Of a stretch of 34,505 nt of DNA, positions 22,179 through 30,806 are shown piece by piece. Made by a program: the position numbers and the translations under genes. Below the pieces are notes generated by a model. It was not told where the DNA came from, searched no databases, and was given only the letters and a program-made list of their open reading frames with translations. This DNA comes from Lysobacterales bacterium (lineage in GTDB: Bacteria; Pseudomonadota; Gammaproteobacteria; Xanthomonadales; Xanthomonadaceae). Each line of letters begins with the position of its first letter. Position 1 is the stretch's first letter. The stretch covers positions 1-34,505 of the forward strand of contig JAGRJY010000173.1 in NCBI GenBank assembly GCA_020442465.1, read 5' to 3'.

Positions 22179-23252
22179 ATGCACCGCACGTCCTGGACCT
22201 TGCCCGTCGCGACCCTGCTGGCCGCGGCTTCGTTGCTCGCCGGCTGCGGCGGGCGCAACGAGCCGGCGCCCAAGCCACGGGCGGCGACGTTCGAGACCCT
22301 TGAGCTCGCGCCAAAGACCAGCCATCGCGAACGGGTCTGGGACGGCGTCGTGCAGGCCGTGAACCAGGCGACCATGTCGGCACAGACCGCCGGGCGCGTC
22401 GTCGAGCTGCCGTTCGACGTGAACGACTACGTCGCCGCCGGCTCGGTCATCGTGCGCTTCACCGACGTCGAGCAGCAGTCCGCCAGACGTCAGGCCGAAG
22501 CCGGCCTGCGCGCGGCAGAAGCCAATGAACGCGAAGCCCGGCTGGCCTTCGATCGCGCGAAGGAAATGCTCGACAAGAAACTCGTCGCGAAGGCCGCCTA
22601 CGACCAGGCGCTGGCCCGCCGTGATGCGGCAGTCGCGGCACTCGAGGCCGCGCGCGCCGCGCTGCGCGAAGCCAGCGAACAGGTCGACTACACCGTGGTG
22701 CGCGCACCCTACAGCGGCATCCTGACCGAACGCCATGTTCAGGTCGGCGAGACCGTGCGACCCGGCCAGCCGCTGCTGTCCGGCCTGTCCCTGGCCAGGT
22801 TGCGCGTCGAGGTCGACGTGCCACAGACCGACATCGCCGCCATTCGCGCGCGCAAGCAGGCGGCGATCCTGCTCGACGACGGTCGTCGCATCGAGGCGGC
22901 CGAGCTGATCATCTTTCCGTATGCCGATCCCACCACGCACAGTTTCCGCGTACGGCTGGAGCTGCCCGAAGCGGAAACCGGGCTCAACCCGGGCATGACG
23001 GTGAAGACCGCGCTCGCCCTGGACGACGCCGAGCGCCTGCTGATCCCGCAGGGCGCCATCGTGCAGCGCGGCGAACTGTCCGCGGTCTACGCGGTGGACG
23101 CGCAAGGCAGGGTGATGCTGCGCCAGATCCGCACCGGTCATCGGCTCGGCGATGAAGTCGAGGTGCTGGCCGGCCTGCATGCGGGTGATCGCATCGCGCT
23201 CGATCCGCTGGCGGCACTCGCGCATCTGAGCGGATCGAGCGCCACGCCATGA
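22179..23252 (+). CDS. RND efflux periplasmic adaptor lipoprotein
   Basis: A 357-residue membrane-fusion protein. The signal peptide ends in lipobox LAGC (Cys at 22). Two halves of the lipoyl-like domain (SAQTAGRVVELPFDVNDYVAAG and VRAPYSGILTERHVQVGETV) flank a helical hairpin with repeated Ala/Glu/Arg heptads (residues about 95-165). A beta-barrel and a membrane-proximal domain follow (GMTVKTALALDDAERLLIPQGAIVQRG). The start has GAGG and lies ten bases past the DUF2892 stop. It couples the permease encoded next to an outer-membrane channel not encoded here. Substrates cannot be read from sequence. Confidence 0.92.
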   Translation: MHRTSWTLPVATLLAAASLLAGCGGRNEPAPKPRAATFETLELAPKTSHRERVWDGVVQAVNQATMSAQTAGRVVELPFDVNDYVAAGSVIVRFTDVEQQSARRQAEAGLRAAEANEREARLAFDRAKEMLDKKLVAKAAYDQALARRDAAVAALEAARAALREASEQVDYTVVRAPYSGILTERHVQVGETVRPGQPLLSGLSLARLRVEVDVPQTDIAAIRARKQAAILLDDGRRIEAAELIIFPYADPTTHSFRVRLELPEAETGLNPGMTVKTALALDDAERLLIPQGAIVQRGELSAVYAVDAQGRVMLRQIRTGHRLGDEVEVLAGLHAGDRIALDPLAALAHLSGSSATP

Positions 23253-26200
23253 GCCAGGCAGCACCCCAACTCGGCATCTCCGGGCGCCTCGCCCGCAGAT
23301 TCGCCGACAACCCGCTGACGCCGGTGCTGGCACTGGCCGGGCTGTTGCTCGGCCTGGTTGCGGTGTTGATCACGCCGCAGGAAGAAGAACCGCAGATCGA
23401 CGTCACCATGGCGAACATCATCGTGCCGTTCGCCGGCGCACCCGCGGTCGACGTCGAGAACCTGATCAGCTATCCGCTCGAACAGGTGCTGTCGGAAGCC
23501 GAAGGCGTCAAGCACGTCTACTCGGTGTCGCGTCCGGGCGTGGCCGTGCTCACGGTCGAGTTCGCCGTCGGCGTGCCGCGACAGCAGGCGTTGGTGCGGC
23601 TGTACAACCAGATCTACGCCAACCAGGACTGGGTGCCGCCCGATCTCGGCGTCGGCCAACCGCTGGTGCGGCCGATGGGCATCGACGATGTCCCGGTACT
23701 CACGCTGACGCTGTCCGCCGACGACGATCGCGGCACCGAGGCGCTCTCGGAGGTCGCGCACACGCTGGAGACCGAGCTGAAACGCGTGCCCGGCACGCGC
23801 GATGTCTACACCGTCGGTGCGCCGAAGCGCGCCGTCGTGGTCGAACTCGACGTCACCAAGCTGGCCAGCTACGGCATGGCGCCGACCGACCTCGCGGCCG
23901 CGCTGAATGCCGCCAACATGGTCCAGCATGCGGGTGAGCGCGTCGGCGACGACAGCGTCACGCCGGTCACCGCCGGCACCTGGCTGGCGGATGCGCAGGA
24001 AGTCGCCGAACTGGTGGTCGGCCTGCGCGACGGTCGGCCGCTGCTGCTCTCGGACGTGGCCGCGATTCGCCCCGGCGCCGACCTGCCCGACAGCTACGTC
24101 TGGCACGCCGAGCGCAGCCAGGCCTCGGGCAGCCTGGCGATCGCGCCCGCGGTGACCCTGGCGGTGGCGAAGAAGCCGGGCACGAACGCTTCGGACATCA
24201 CCCGCGCCATTCTCGAACGTCTCGATGCGCTGCGCGCCACCCATCTGCCGGAAGGCGTGCGCGTCACGGTCACCCGCGACTACGGCTTCACCGCCCACGA
24301 GAAGGCGATGAAGCTGATCCAGAAACTGATCTTCGCGACGATTTCGGTGGTACTGCTGGTGTTGTTCGCGCTCGGCTGGCGCGAAGCCGTGGTGGTCGGC
24401 AGCGCGGTCATCCTCACCCTGGCAGTCACCCTGTTCGCCAGCTGGGCGATGGGCTTCTCGATCAATCGCGTCTCGCTGTTCGCGCTGATCTTCTCGATCG
24501 GCATTCTGGTCGACGACGCGATCGTGGTGGTGGAGAACATCCATCGGCACATGAGCCAGGGCGGCAAGAAGCTGCTCGAGGCGATTCCGCCCGCGGTCGA
24601 CGAAGTGGGCGCACCGACGATCCTCGCCACCTTCACCGTGATCGCCGCGCTGCTGCCGATGGCCTTCGTCTCGGGATTGATGGGCCCGTACATGCGGCCG
24701 ATCCCGATCAATGCCTCGGTAGGCATGCTGCTCTCTCTGTTGATCGCGCTCACGGTGACGCCGTGGCTGGCTTACAGGCTGCTGTCGCGCCACGACGCGC
24801 ACGCCCACCAGGCGCACGGCTCGGAAGCAGCCGGCGAGACCCGACTGTCGCGGCTTTTCACCCGCCTGCTCGGCCCCTTCCTCGACGCCGAACGCGGCGG
24901 GCGGCGGCGGCTGATGCTGTTCGGCGGCATCGTCGGCGCGCTGGCACTGTCGGCCTTGCTGGCGGTGTTCCAGTTCGTCGTGCTGAAAATGCTGCCGTTC
25001 GACAACAAGTCGGAGTTCCAGGTCGTCGTCGACCTGCCCGAGGGCAGCACGCTGGAGCGCACCAATGCGCTGCTGGTCGATCTCGCCACCGCGCTCGGCG
25101 ACGTGCCCGAGGTGACCCACGTGCAGGGCTACGCCGGCACCGCCTCGCCGGTGAACTTCAACGGCCTGGTGCGGCAGTACTACCTGCGTGCCGGGTCGAA
25201 CGTCGGCGATCTGCAGGTGAATCTGGTCGACAAGCACGAGCGGTCGCGCAAGAGCCACGACATCGCCCGCGCGGTGCGGCCGAAGCTGGCGGAGATCGGT
25301 GCGCGCTACGGCGCTTCGGTGAAACTCTCTGAGGTGCCGCCGGGGCCGCCGGTGATGGCACCCTTGGTCGCCGAGGTTTACGGCCCGGACGACGCGCAGG
25401 CTCGCGAGATTGCGCGCGCACTGCACGCCGTGTTTGCGGCCACGTCGGGCATCGTCGATCTCGACACCAGCATGGAGAGCGATGCGCCACGCGAACTGAT
25501 CGTGGTCGATCGCGAGCGCGCGGCGCGCCTCGGCGTGCATCAGGCGCAGGTCACCGAAGCGCTGGCGCTGGCGGTGTCGGGCAGCAACGCCGGCTACTTG
25601 CGCGACGGCGCATCGAAGGTGCCGGTGCCGATCCGACTGCGTCTGCCCACCGGCGATGCAGCGAGCCAGGCCCAGCTGCTGGCCGTACGCGTGCGCGCAC
25701 AGGATGGCCGGCTCGTTCCGCTGTCGGAACTGGTCCGCGTCGAGACCGCGCAGTGGGAGCAGACGCGGTACCACAAGGACCTCGCCCCGGTGGTCTTCGT
25801 CACCGCCGACGAGGCCGGCGCGCTCGACTCGCCGCTGTACGGCATGTTCAGCGTGATCGGCCAGCTGCGTGACAAGGCGATCGCGGGCTCGCAACTGGAG
25901 CAGTACTTCTTCTCTGCCCCGGCTGACCTGTCGCGCTTCGCGATCAAGTGGGACGGCGAGTGGCAGATCACCTTCGAGACCTTCCGCGACATGGGCCTGG
26001 CCTACTCAGCCGGCCTGTTGCTGATCTACCTGCTGGTGGTCGCGCAGTTCCGCAGCTACCTGGTGCCGCTGGTGATCATGGCACCGATTCCGCTGACCGC
26101 GATCGGCGTGATGCCGGGGCATGCCCTGCTCGGCGCACAGTTCACCGCCACCTCGATGATCGGCATGATCGCGCTGGCGGGCATCATCGTGCGCAACTCG

Positions 26201-26479
26201 ATCCTGCTGGTCGACTTCATCAATCAGGCGCTGGCCGAGGGCATGGTGCTGCGCGACGCGGTGATCCAGGCCTGTGCGGTGCGCGCCCAGCCGATCGTGC
26301 TGACTGCGGTCGCGGCGATGGGCGGCGCGTTCTTCATCCTCGACGACCCGATCTTCAACGGTCTGGCGATCAGCCTGATCTTCGGCATCTTCGTCTCCAC
26401 CCTGCTCACCCTGGTGGTGATCCCGCTGCTGTACTTCGTGCTGCTGCAGCGGCAGGGCAAGGCCGGCGCGCGTGCCTGA
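23249..26479 (+). CDS. RND family efflux permease
   Basis: A 1076-residue inner-membrane transporter of full family length, overlapping the adaptor stop by four bases (ATGA). The family arrangement is clear: a first membrane helix (LTPVLALAGLLLGLVAVLI), a large periplasmic loop, a block of membrane helices with the proton-relay Asp pair in GILVDDAIVVVENIHRHM, a second loop and a final helix block ending in VIPLLYFVLLQRQ. The early motif PQEEEPQIDVTMANIIVPFAGA and overall look place it in the HAE1-like multidrug group rather than the metal (CusA) group. Placement behind sqr suggests export of a compound connected with sulfide or electrophile stress. Confidence 0.93.
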   Translation: MSQAAPQLGISGRLARRFADNPLTPVLALAGLLLGLVAVLITPQEEEPQIDVTMANIIVPFAGAPAVDVENLISYPLEQVLSEAEGVKHVYSVSRPGVAVLTVEFAVGVPRQQALVRLYNQIYANQDWVPPDLGVGQPLVRPMGIDDVPVLTLTLSADDDRGTEALSEVAHTLETELKRVPGTRDVYTVGAPKRAVVVELDVTKLASYGMAPTDLAAALNAANMVQHAGERVGDDSVTPVTAGTWLADAQEVAELVVGLRDGRPLLLSDVAAIRPGADLPDSYVWHAERSQASGSLAIAPAVTLAVAKKPGTNASDITRAILERLDALRATHLPEGVRVTVTRDYGFTAHEKAMKLIQKLIFATISVVLLVLFALGWREAVVVGSAVILTLAVTLFASWAMGFSINRVSLFALIFSIGILVDDAIVVVENIHRHMSQGGKKLLEAIPPAVDEVGAPTILATFTVIAALLPMAFVSGLMGPYMRPIPINASVGMLLSLLIALTVTPWLAYRLLSRHDAHAHQAHGSEAAGETRLSRLFTRLLGPFLDAERGGRRRLMLFGGIVGALALSALLAVFQFVVLKMLPFDNKSEFQVVVDLPEGSTLERTNALLVDLATALGDVPEVTHVQGYAGTASPVNFNGLVRQYYLRAGSNVGDLQVNLVDKHERSRKSHDIARAVRPKLAEIGARYGASVKLSEVPPGPPVMAPLVAEVYGPDDAQAREIARALHAVFAATSGIVDLDTSMESDAPRELIVVDRERAARLGVHQAQVTEALALAVSGSNAGYLRDGASKVPVPIRLRLPTGDAASQAQLLAVRVRAQDGRLVPLSELVRVETAQWEQTRYHKDLAPVVFVTADEAGALDSPLYGMFSVIGQLRDKAIAGSQLEQYFFSAPADLSRFAIKWDGEWQITFETFRDMGLAYSAGLLLIYLLVVAQFRSYLVPLVIMAPIPLTAIGVMPGHALLGAQFTATSMIGMIALAGIIVRNSILLVDFINQALAEGMVLRDAVIQACAVRAQPIVLTAVAAMGGAFFILDDPIFNGLAISLIFGIFVSTLLTLVVIPLLYFVLLQRQGKAGARA

Positions 26480-26550
26480 CCGGGACCGGGGCGAGCGACG
26501 GGCATGACTCCGCACTTGAACCCCGTCGACGCCATGCCCATGTGTCACCC

Positions 26551-27003
26551 ATGAACGCGTCCGAGCTGATGCAGATCGCCTGCCCGCATTGCCAGGCGCT
26601 CAACCGGGTGCCGACGGGTCGCCTGGGTGACGCGCCGACTTGCGGCCGTTGCCACGAGCGCTTGTTCACCGCGCATCCGGTGGAACTCACCGCAGGCAAC
26701 TTCGACGCCCACGCGCAGCGCAGCGACCTGCCCCTGCTGGTCGATTTCTGGGCCGCCTGGTGCGGTCCGTGCCGGATGATGGCGCCGCAGTTCGAGGCCG
26801 CCGCGGCCCAGCTCGAACCCGCAGTACGGCTCGGCAAACTCGACACCGAGGCCACGCCGCAGATCGCCGGGCGCTTCGGCATCCGCAGCATTCCGACCCT
26901 GGTGCTGATTGCCAAGGGCCGGGAGATCGCGCGTCAGTCCGGCGCGATGGGCGGCGCGGACATCGTGCGCTGGGCGCGCCATGCGCTCATGCCTGGCCGC
27001 TGA
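26551..27003 (+). CDS. trxC: Thioredoxin 2 (zinc-binding thioredoxin)
   Basis: A 150-residue protein. The N-terminal zinc ribbon has two CxxC pairs (CPHC at 11-14, CGRC at 31-34), which distinguishes TrxC from TrxA. The thioredoxin fold follows, with active site FWAAWCGPCRMMAP (Cys71/Cys74) and the cis-Pro segment IRSIPTLVL. It reduces disulfides and helps in oxidative stress; in this setting it could also release persulfide sulfur. It starts 71 bases after the permease and is probably the last gene of the sulfide-response unit. ATG 26551 is chosen because the zinc ribbon starts 10 residues later. Confidence 0.93.
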   Translation: MNASELMQIACPHCQALNRVPTGRLGDAPTCGRCHERLFTAHPVELTAGNFDAHAQRSDLPLLVDFWAAWCGPCRMMAPQFEAAAAQLEPAVRLGKLDTEATPQIAGRFGIRSIPTLVLIAKGREIARQSGAMGGADIVRWARHALMPGR

Positions 27004-27045
27004 GCACGCTGCACCGCTGCAGCGCGCCGCCGCTCACGGGCACCT

Positions 27046-28239
27046 CTAACGCTCCGTTCCACCGTCAAACAGTTCGTCGAACTGTCCCGTCGCCAGCGCC
27101 GCGTCGATCGCGCCGGCCATGCGCTCGAGCTGCGCCGCATCCAGCTTCGAACCCCAAGGTGCCGACAGGGCGACGTAGCGCCCTTCGCTTTTGCCCAGAC
27201 TCAGGGAAACCTCCGCACCGTCGACCCGCCAGTCGCGGCGGAAGTAGTCGCTGCCGCCGGCCAGGGCGACACGTTGCGCCGACTCGTCAAACGGTTCCGC
27301 CGCTGCGGCGAAGGCCTGTTCGAGTCGGCTGGCTGCCCACAGGAAAAAGTCGGTGGTCACCGGCGACCATTCGTAGCTGGGCAGGCGATCGGCGTCGGCG
27401 TCGCGTCGTTCGCTGCGGTACGGAATCGGCACGACATCGTCGCGCGCGGTCAGGCGCATGCGACCGTGCGCATCGGGCTGCCAGCGGAAGTGGTGCACGA
27501 GCCAGGCCGCGTCGATCAGCGGCGGACGCGCGAAACGCATCCGCGCCCGGTCGATCGGGTGGTAGCGGATGCGGTCTTCGAGAAAGTCGACTTCCTGCAG
27601 GTGGTAGCGGCCGGCGTCGTCGGCCGCGCCGAGACGCACGAAACTGCCGCGATCCGGCGCAGCCCCCAGCGGTAGCGCGAGGTAAGCGCTGCGTTCCTGG
27701 ACCCGGTTCAGCGGGTAGGCCTGCAGCGTGCGCCCGTCGAACACGGTGTAATCACCGACCGCGAGCAGGCTGGCCCGCTCGAAGCGCAGTCGACGGGTGG
27801 TCTGCATGGCGTCACGGGCGAGGTTCTCGTCGGCCACATCGAGCGCGGCGACCTGCAGTCCACCCCCGCTGATCGCGGCGATTGGCTCGCTGCGCAGCAC
27901 GCCGTCGGCATCGCGCAGCAGGTAGAACACACTGTCGTTGTTGGGATCGCCGACGTTCACCAGCAGGGCGGGCTCGGAAGCCGGAAAGCTGATCACCCGG
28001 TTCATCACGTCGTGCCATGCCGACCCGGATCCGGACGTCGGCAACGCGACCCGGCGCCCGCGATGGCGCACCTGATGGTAGGTCGTCGTCTCGCGGCGCA
28101 GTCGCCCTTCGTTCCACCCGGCGAGGTAGCCGCTCTGCTTCGCCTCAACGTCGAACGGCCCGATCCGCTCGACCTCGGCCGCCTGCGCGGATGCAGCCAT
28201 CGGCAGCAGGGCAGCCAGTCCGCGCCACCAGCTTCGCAT
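27046..28239 (-). CDS. Secreted protein of unknown function
   Basis: A 397-residue protein with a signal peptide ending near AQAAEV (residue 20). No family is recognised. The sequence looks beta-rich in the first two thirds, with repeated strands rich in Arg/Tyr/Asp (YHPIDRARMRFARPPL, DYTVFDGRTLQAYPLN). A DPNNDSVFYLLRDADG segment resembles the edge of a beta-propeller or jelly-roll protein. The C-terminal 80 residues are helical (WAASRLEQAFAAAAEPFDES, LDAAQLERMAGAIDAAL). The start at 28239 has GGAG; the frame continues upstream without a signal sequence. It is convergent with trxC and divergent from the propeller gene. Confidence 0.75.
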   Translation of the reverse strand: MRSWWRGLAALLPMAASAQAAEVERIGPFDVEAKQSGYLAGWNEGRLRRETTTYHQVRHRGRRVALPTSGSGSAWHDVMNRVISFPASEPALLVNVGDPNNDSVFYLLRDADGVLRSEPIAAISGGGLQVAALDVADENLARDAMQTTRRLRFERASLLAVGDYTVFDGRTLQAYPLNRVQERSAYLALPLGAAPDRGSFVRLGAADDAGRYHLQEVDFLEDRIRYHPIDRARMRFARPPLIDAAWLVHHFRWQPDAHGRMRLTARDDVVPIPYRSERRDADADRLPSYEWSPVTTDFFLWAASRLEQAFAAAAEPFDESAQRVALAGGSDYFRRDWRVDGAEVSLSLGKSEGRYVALSAPWGSKLDAAQLERMAGAIDAALATGQFDELFDGGTER

Positions 28240-28379
28240 CGTGCCGCTCCGATCATCGTGGGGCCGCCAGTCTAGGCCGCGGCAAGGCCTGGAGGGGTTC
28301 CGCCAGTCGGTCGATCGGCGGTGATCAAGTTTCGCCTCGTTCGTCGTAACCGGGATCAAGACCCCCTGGAACAACGACC

Positions 28380-30737
28380 ATGAGACTCGATCGCTTTCGA
28401 CCCGGCTTCGCCCTGATCGCCGCCATGCTGGGCCTGTCCGGCGGTGCCGCCGAAGCCGGCTGGGAGGGTGATTTTTCCATCCCGCGCGGCTGCAACCGGC
28501 CGGTGGAACACATCGAGCGCATGGATGCCTCGCGCGTAGTCCTGCTCGGCGAATTCTCCCTGTGCGGCGGCGTGCTGGCACCGGACATGGTCGGCTACAA
28601 CTTCAGCATGGGGCGGTTCTACAAGCTCGGCGTCGCGGCCGGAGCACACGCCGACGAGACGTCCGGGTTCACCCCGCTGGTGGCCGAGTCGGACGGCGCC
28701 GGCAAGGTCTATCTCGCCGATCTCGACAACTCGTCCCGGTTGGTGCTTGCCCGCATCGGCGCCGACAACGTGCTCGAATGGATCGTCGCCTCGGGCGGTC
28801 TGGTGCTGTCGGGCGAGCCGGCCGACATGGACTTCGCGCCGGACGGAAGCCTGTACATCGCGACGGCCCAGGGCGTGATTCGCGGTGTCCCGGGCACGCC
28901 GTGGACCTTCAGCCGAATCGGCGCGGCGGATCTGTTTCCGGGCGCCGGGCAGATCTTCACCATCGCCTACGACCGCGAGCGCGGATATCCCGTGGTGGGC
29001 GGTCAGTTCACGTCCATCGCCGGCGCGACGGCGAGCCACATCGCCCACTGGAACGGCACCAGCTGGCAGCCGCTGAACGCACCGCTCGACGGCGCCGGGC
29101 TCAACGGGCCGGTGTACACGCTGCGTTCGCTGCCGAACGGCAACGGCGGACTGGGCAGCGGGCTGTATGTCGGCGGCAACTTCACCGCCGGCGTGAACGA
29201 TGTGCTTCAGCTGCACAACATCGCCCGCTACAACGGCTTCGGCTTCAACGCCCTCGGCGGATCGCTCAGTGCGCGTGGCCTGCGCGGCGGGCCCGTCCGC
29301 GAGATCCGGGCCAACGCGGCGCGCACCCGCCTGCTGATGGCCGGCGGCTTCCATACCGCGGGCGAATCCCAGATCGTCAACGGCGTGGCGCAGTGGGACG
29401 GCGCTTCCTGGTTCGGCCTCGACGACGTGGGGGCAGGCATCGGCATCGACCCGTCACCGACGGCGCTCGACGAGGTCAATGGGCGCATCGTGGTCGGCGG
29501 CACCCTCACGCACAGCGGCACGCTGGCGCTGAATCATGTCGCGTTCTACCAGTCCGGCGGTTGGCGCACGATGGACAGCGCGGCCGGTTCGGGTCTGGTC
29601 GGCAACGGCTTTCTGGGCGTGAGTGAAGGCTCGCCGCCCCAGCTGATCGGCGGCGACGCCGTGTTCCTCGGCGAGATCAATCGCGTGGGCACGCAATCCA
29701 CCAGCAACGCGGTGCGCTGGGATGCAGCGCTCGATGCACTGCTGCCCGTGGTGCCGAGCGCTGCCGGCATTCCCGAATTCAGTCGCGGCTGCGCCGATCC
29801 GGGAGATCGGGTGCTGCACGTGTTCCAGTCCGCAATCAGCAACCCCTTCGCGGGCGCCGGCATCAGCGGTCCCCATGCGGTACTGAATCTGACCACGATG
29901 GCGCTGACCCAGGGCTCGGGCCAGCACGCCGACCGCTGCGTGGTCTCGGGCGTGTCAGGCGTGGTCTACAGCAGCCGCTTCGACTCCGCTGCCGGAACCA
30001 CCCAGATTCGAGCCTTCGATCCGGCCACCGGCATCTCCACCCCCATCGGCGTGGTGAGCGGCACGGTGGCGGCGATGGCGTTCGACGAAGCCGGCCTCGC
30101 GCTGTACATCGGTGGCGCGCTGTCGAATGTGAGCGGCGTCGGCGCCGCCAACGCCGCCCGCTACGACGTGCGCGACGGGGTATGGTCCAGCCTCGGCGGG
30201 CCGGAAGCCGGCTTCGGCCTGAACGCGTCGGTCACTGCGATCGGACTCGACGCCGCCCGTTCGGACTATGTCTACTTCGCAGGCCGTTTCACCAGCGCGG
30301 GCGGATTTCCGCAGCCGGCCGTGGCGCGCTGGAATGCCGCGACTTCGAACTGGGTGCCGATGGCGGATTTCTGCGCAAGCCTCGACAACATCTGCCCGAG
30401 CGTGTTGCTCGACCTGCGTGCCCTGCAGCCGGTCGGTACCGATTCGGTGATCGTGGGTGGCAACTTCGATTCGGTCGATGGCGGGCGCTCGCTGCTCGCT
30501 TTCGACGGCAGTGTCTGGGGCGATGCCTTCGACGGCGGCGTGTTCGACAGGAACGGCGATGCACCGGATGTGACCCGACTCCACCTCGACGACGATCTGC
30601 TGGTGGTCACCGGCTTCTTCGTCGGCACCGGCCACGACGCGGACAGCCGCATCGCCGGCAACGTGGCCGTGTTCAGGATTTCGGCCGACCCGCCGCCGCC
30701 GAGCGAGCCGCTGATCTTCCGCAACGGACTGGAATAG
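28380..30737 (+). CDS. Secreted beta-propeller-like repeat protein
   Basis: A 785-residue exported protein (signal peptide ending AEA-GW, residue 26). It contains at least six degenerate copies of a 45-100-residue repeat with the pattern GGxFTxxGxxxxxxxARWxGxxWxxLG, for example GGQFTSIAGATASHIAHWNG, GGNFTAGVNDVLQLHNIARY, GGFHTAGESQIVNGVAQWDG, GGALSNVSGVGAANAARYDV and GRFTSAGGFPQPAVARWNAA. Such repeats (delta-60/Kelch-like) fold as beta-propeller blades. The protein ends PLIFRNGLE, a short tail that resembles the AIFVSDFE motif of the metallopeptidase at 4042. Function is unknown; a surface or secreted binding protein is plausible. Confidence 0.85.
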   Translation: MRLDRFRPGFALIAAMLGLSGGAAEAGWEGDFSIPRGCNRPVEHIERMDASRVVLLGEFSLCGGVLAPDMVGYNFSMGRFYKLGVAAGAHADETSGFTPLVAESDGAGKVYLADLDNSSRLVLARIGADNVLEWIVASGGLVLSGEPADMDFAPDGSLYIATAQGVIRGVPGTPWTFSRIGAADLFPGAGQIFTIAYDRERGYPVVGGQFTSIAGATASHIAHWNGTSWQPLNAPLDGAGLNGPVYTLRSLPNGNGGLGSGLYVGGNFTAGVNDVLQLHNIARYNGFGFNALGGSLSARGLRGGPVREIRANAARTRLLMAGGFHTAGESQIVNGVAQWDGASWFGLDDVGAGIGIDPSPTALDEVNGRIVVGGTLTHSGTLALNHVAFYQSGGWRTMDSAAGSGLVGNGFLGVSEGSPPQLIGGDAVFLGEINRVGTQSTSNAVRWDAALDALLPVVPSAAGIPEFSRGCADPGDRVLHVFQSAISNPFAGAGISGPHAVLNLTTMALTQGSGQHADRCVVSGVSGVVYSSRFDSAAGTTQIRAFDPATGISTPIGVVSGTVAAMAFDEAGLALYIGGALSNVSGVGAANAARYDVRDGVWSSLGGPEAGFGLNASVTAIGLDAARSDYVYFAGRFTSAGGFPQPAVARWNAATSNWVPMADFCASLDNICPSVLLDLRALQPVGTDSVIVGGNFDSVDGGRSLLAFDGSVWGDAFDGGVFDRNGDAPDVTRLHLDDDLLVVTGFFVGTGHDADSRIAGNVAVFRISADPPPPSEPLIFRNGLE

Positions 30738-30806
30738 AACCGGCACCTGCATCCGGTCCATTCCCGCGTGGCGAAGCGCCGCTTGTGGCTTGTGCCAGCG
30801 CCGCTG

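Noticed and set aside
20799..23333. Very long open frame on the minus strand opposite sqr and the RND adaptor
   Set aside because: Antisense shadow in GC-rich DNA: it is rich in His, Arg and Gln, has no domain, and lies across several well-supported plus-strand genes.
23138..25894. 918-codon minus-strand frame opposite the RND permease
   Set aside because: Composition is unlike a real protein, and the plus strand encodes an unmistakable RND transporter.
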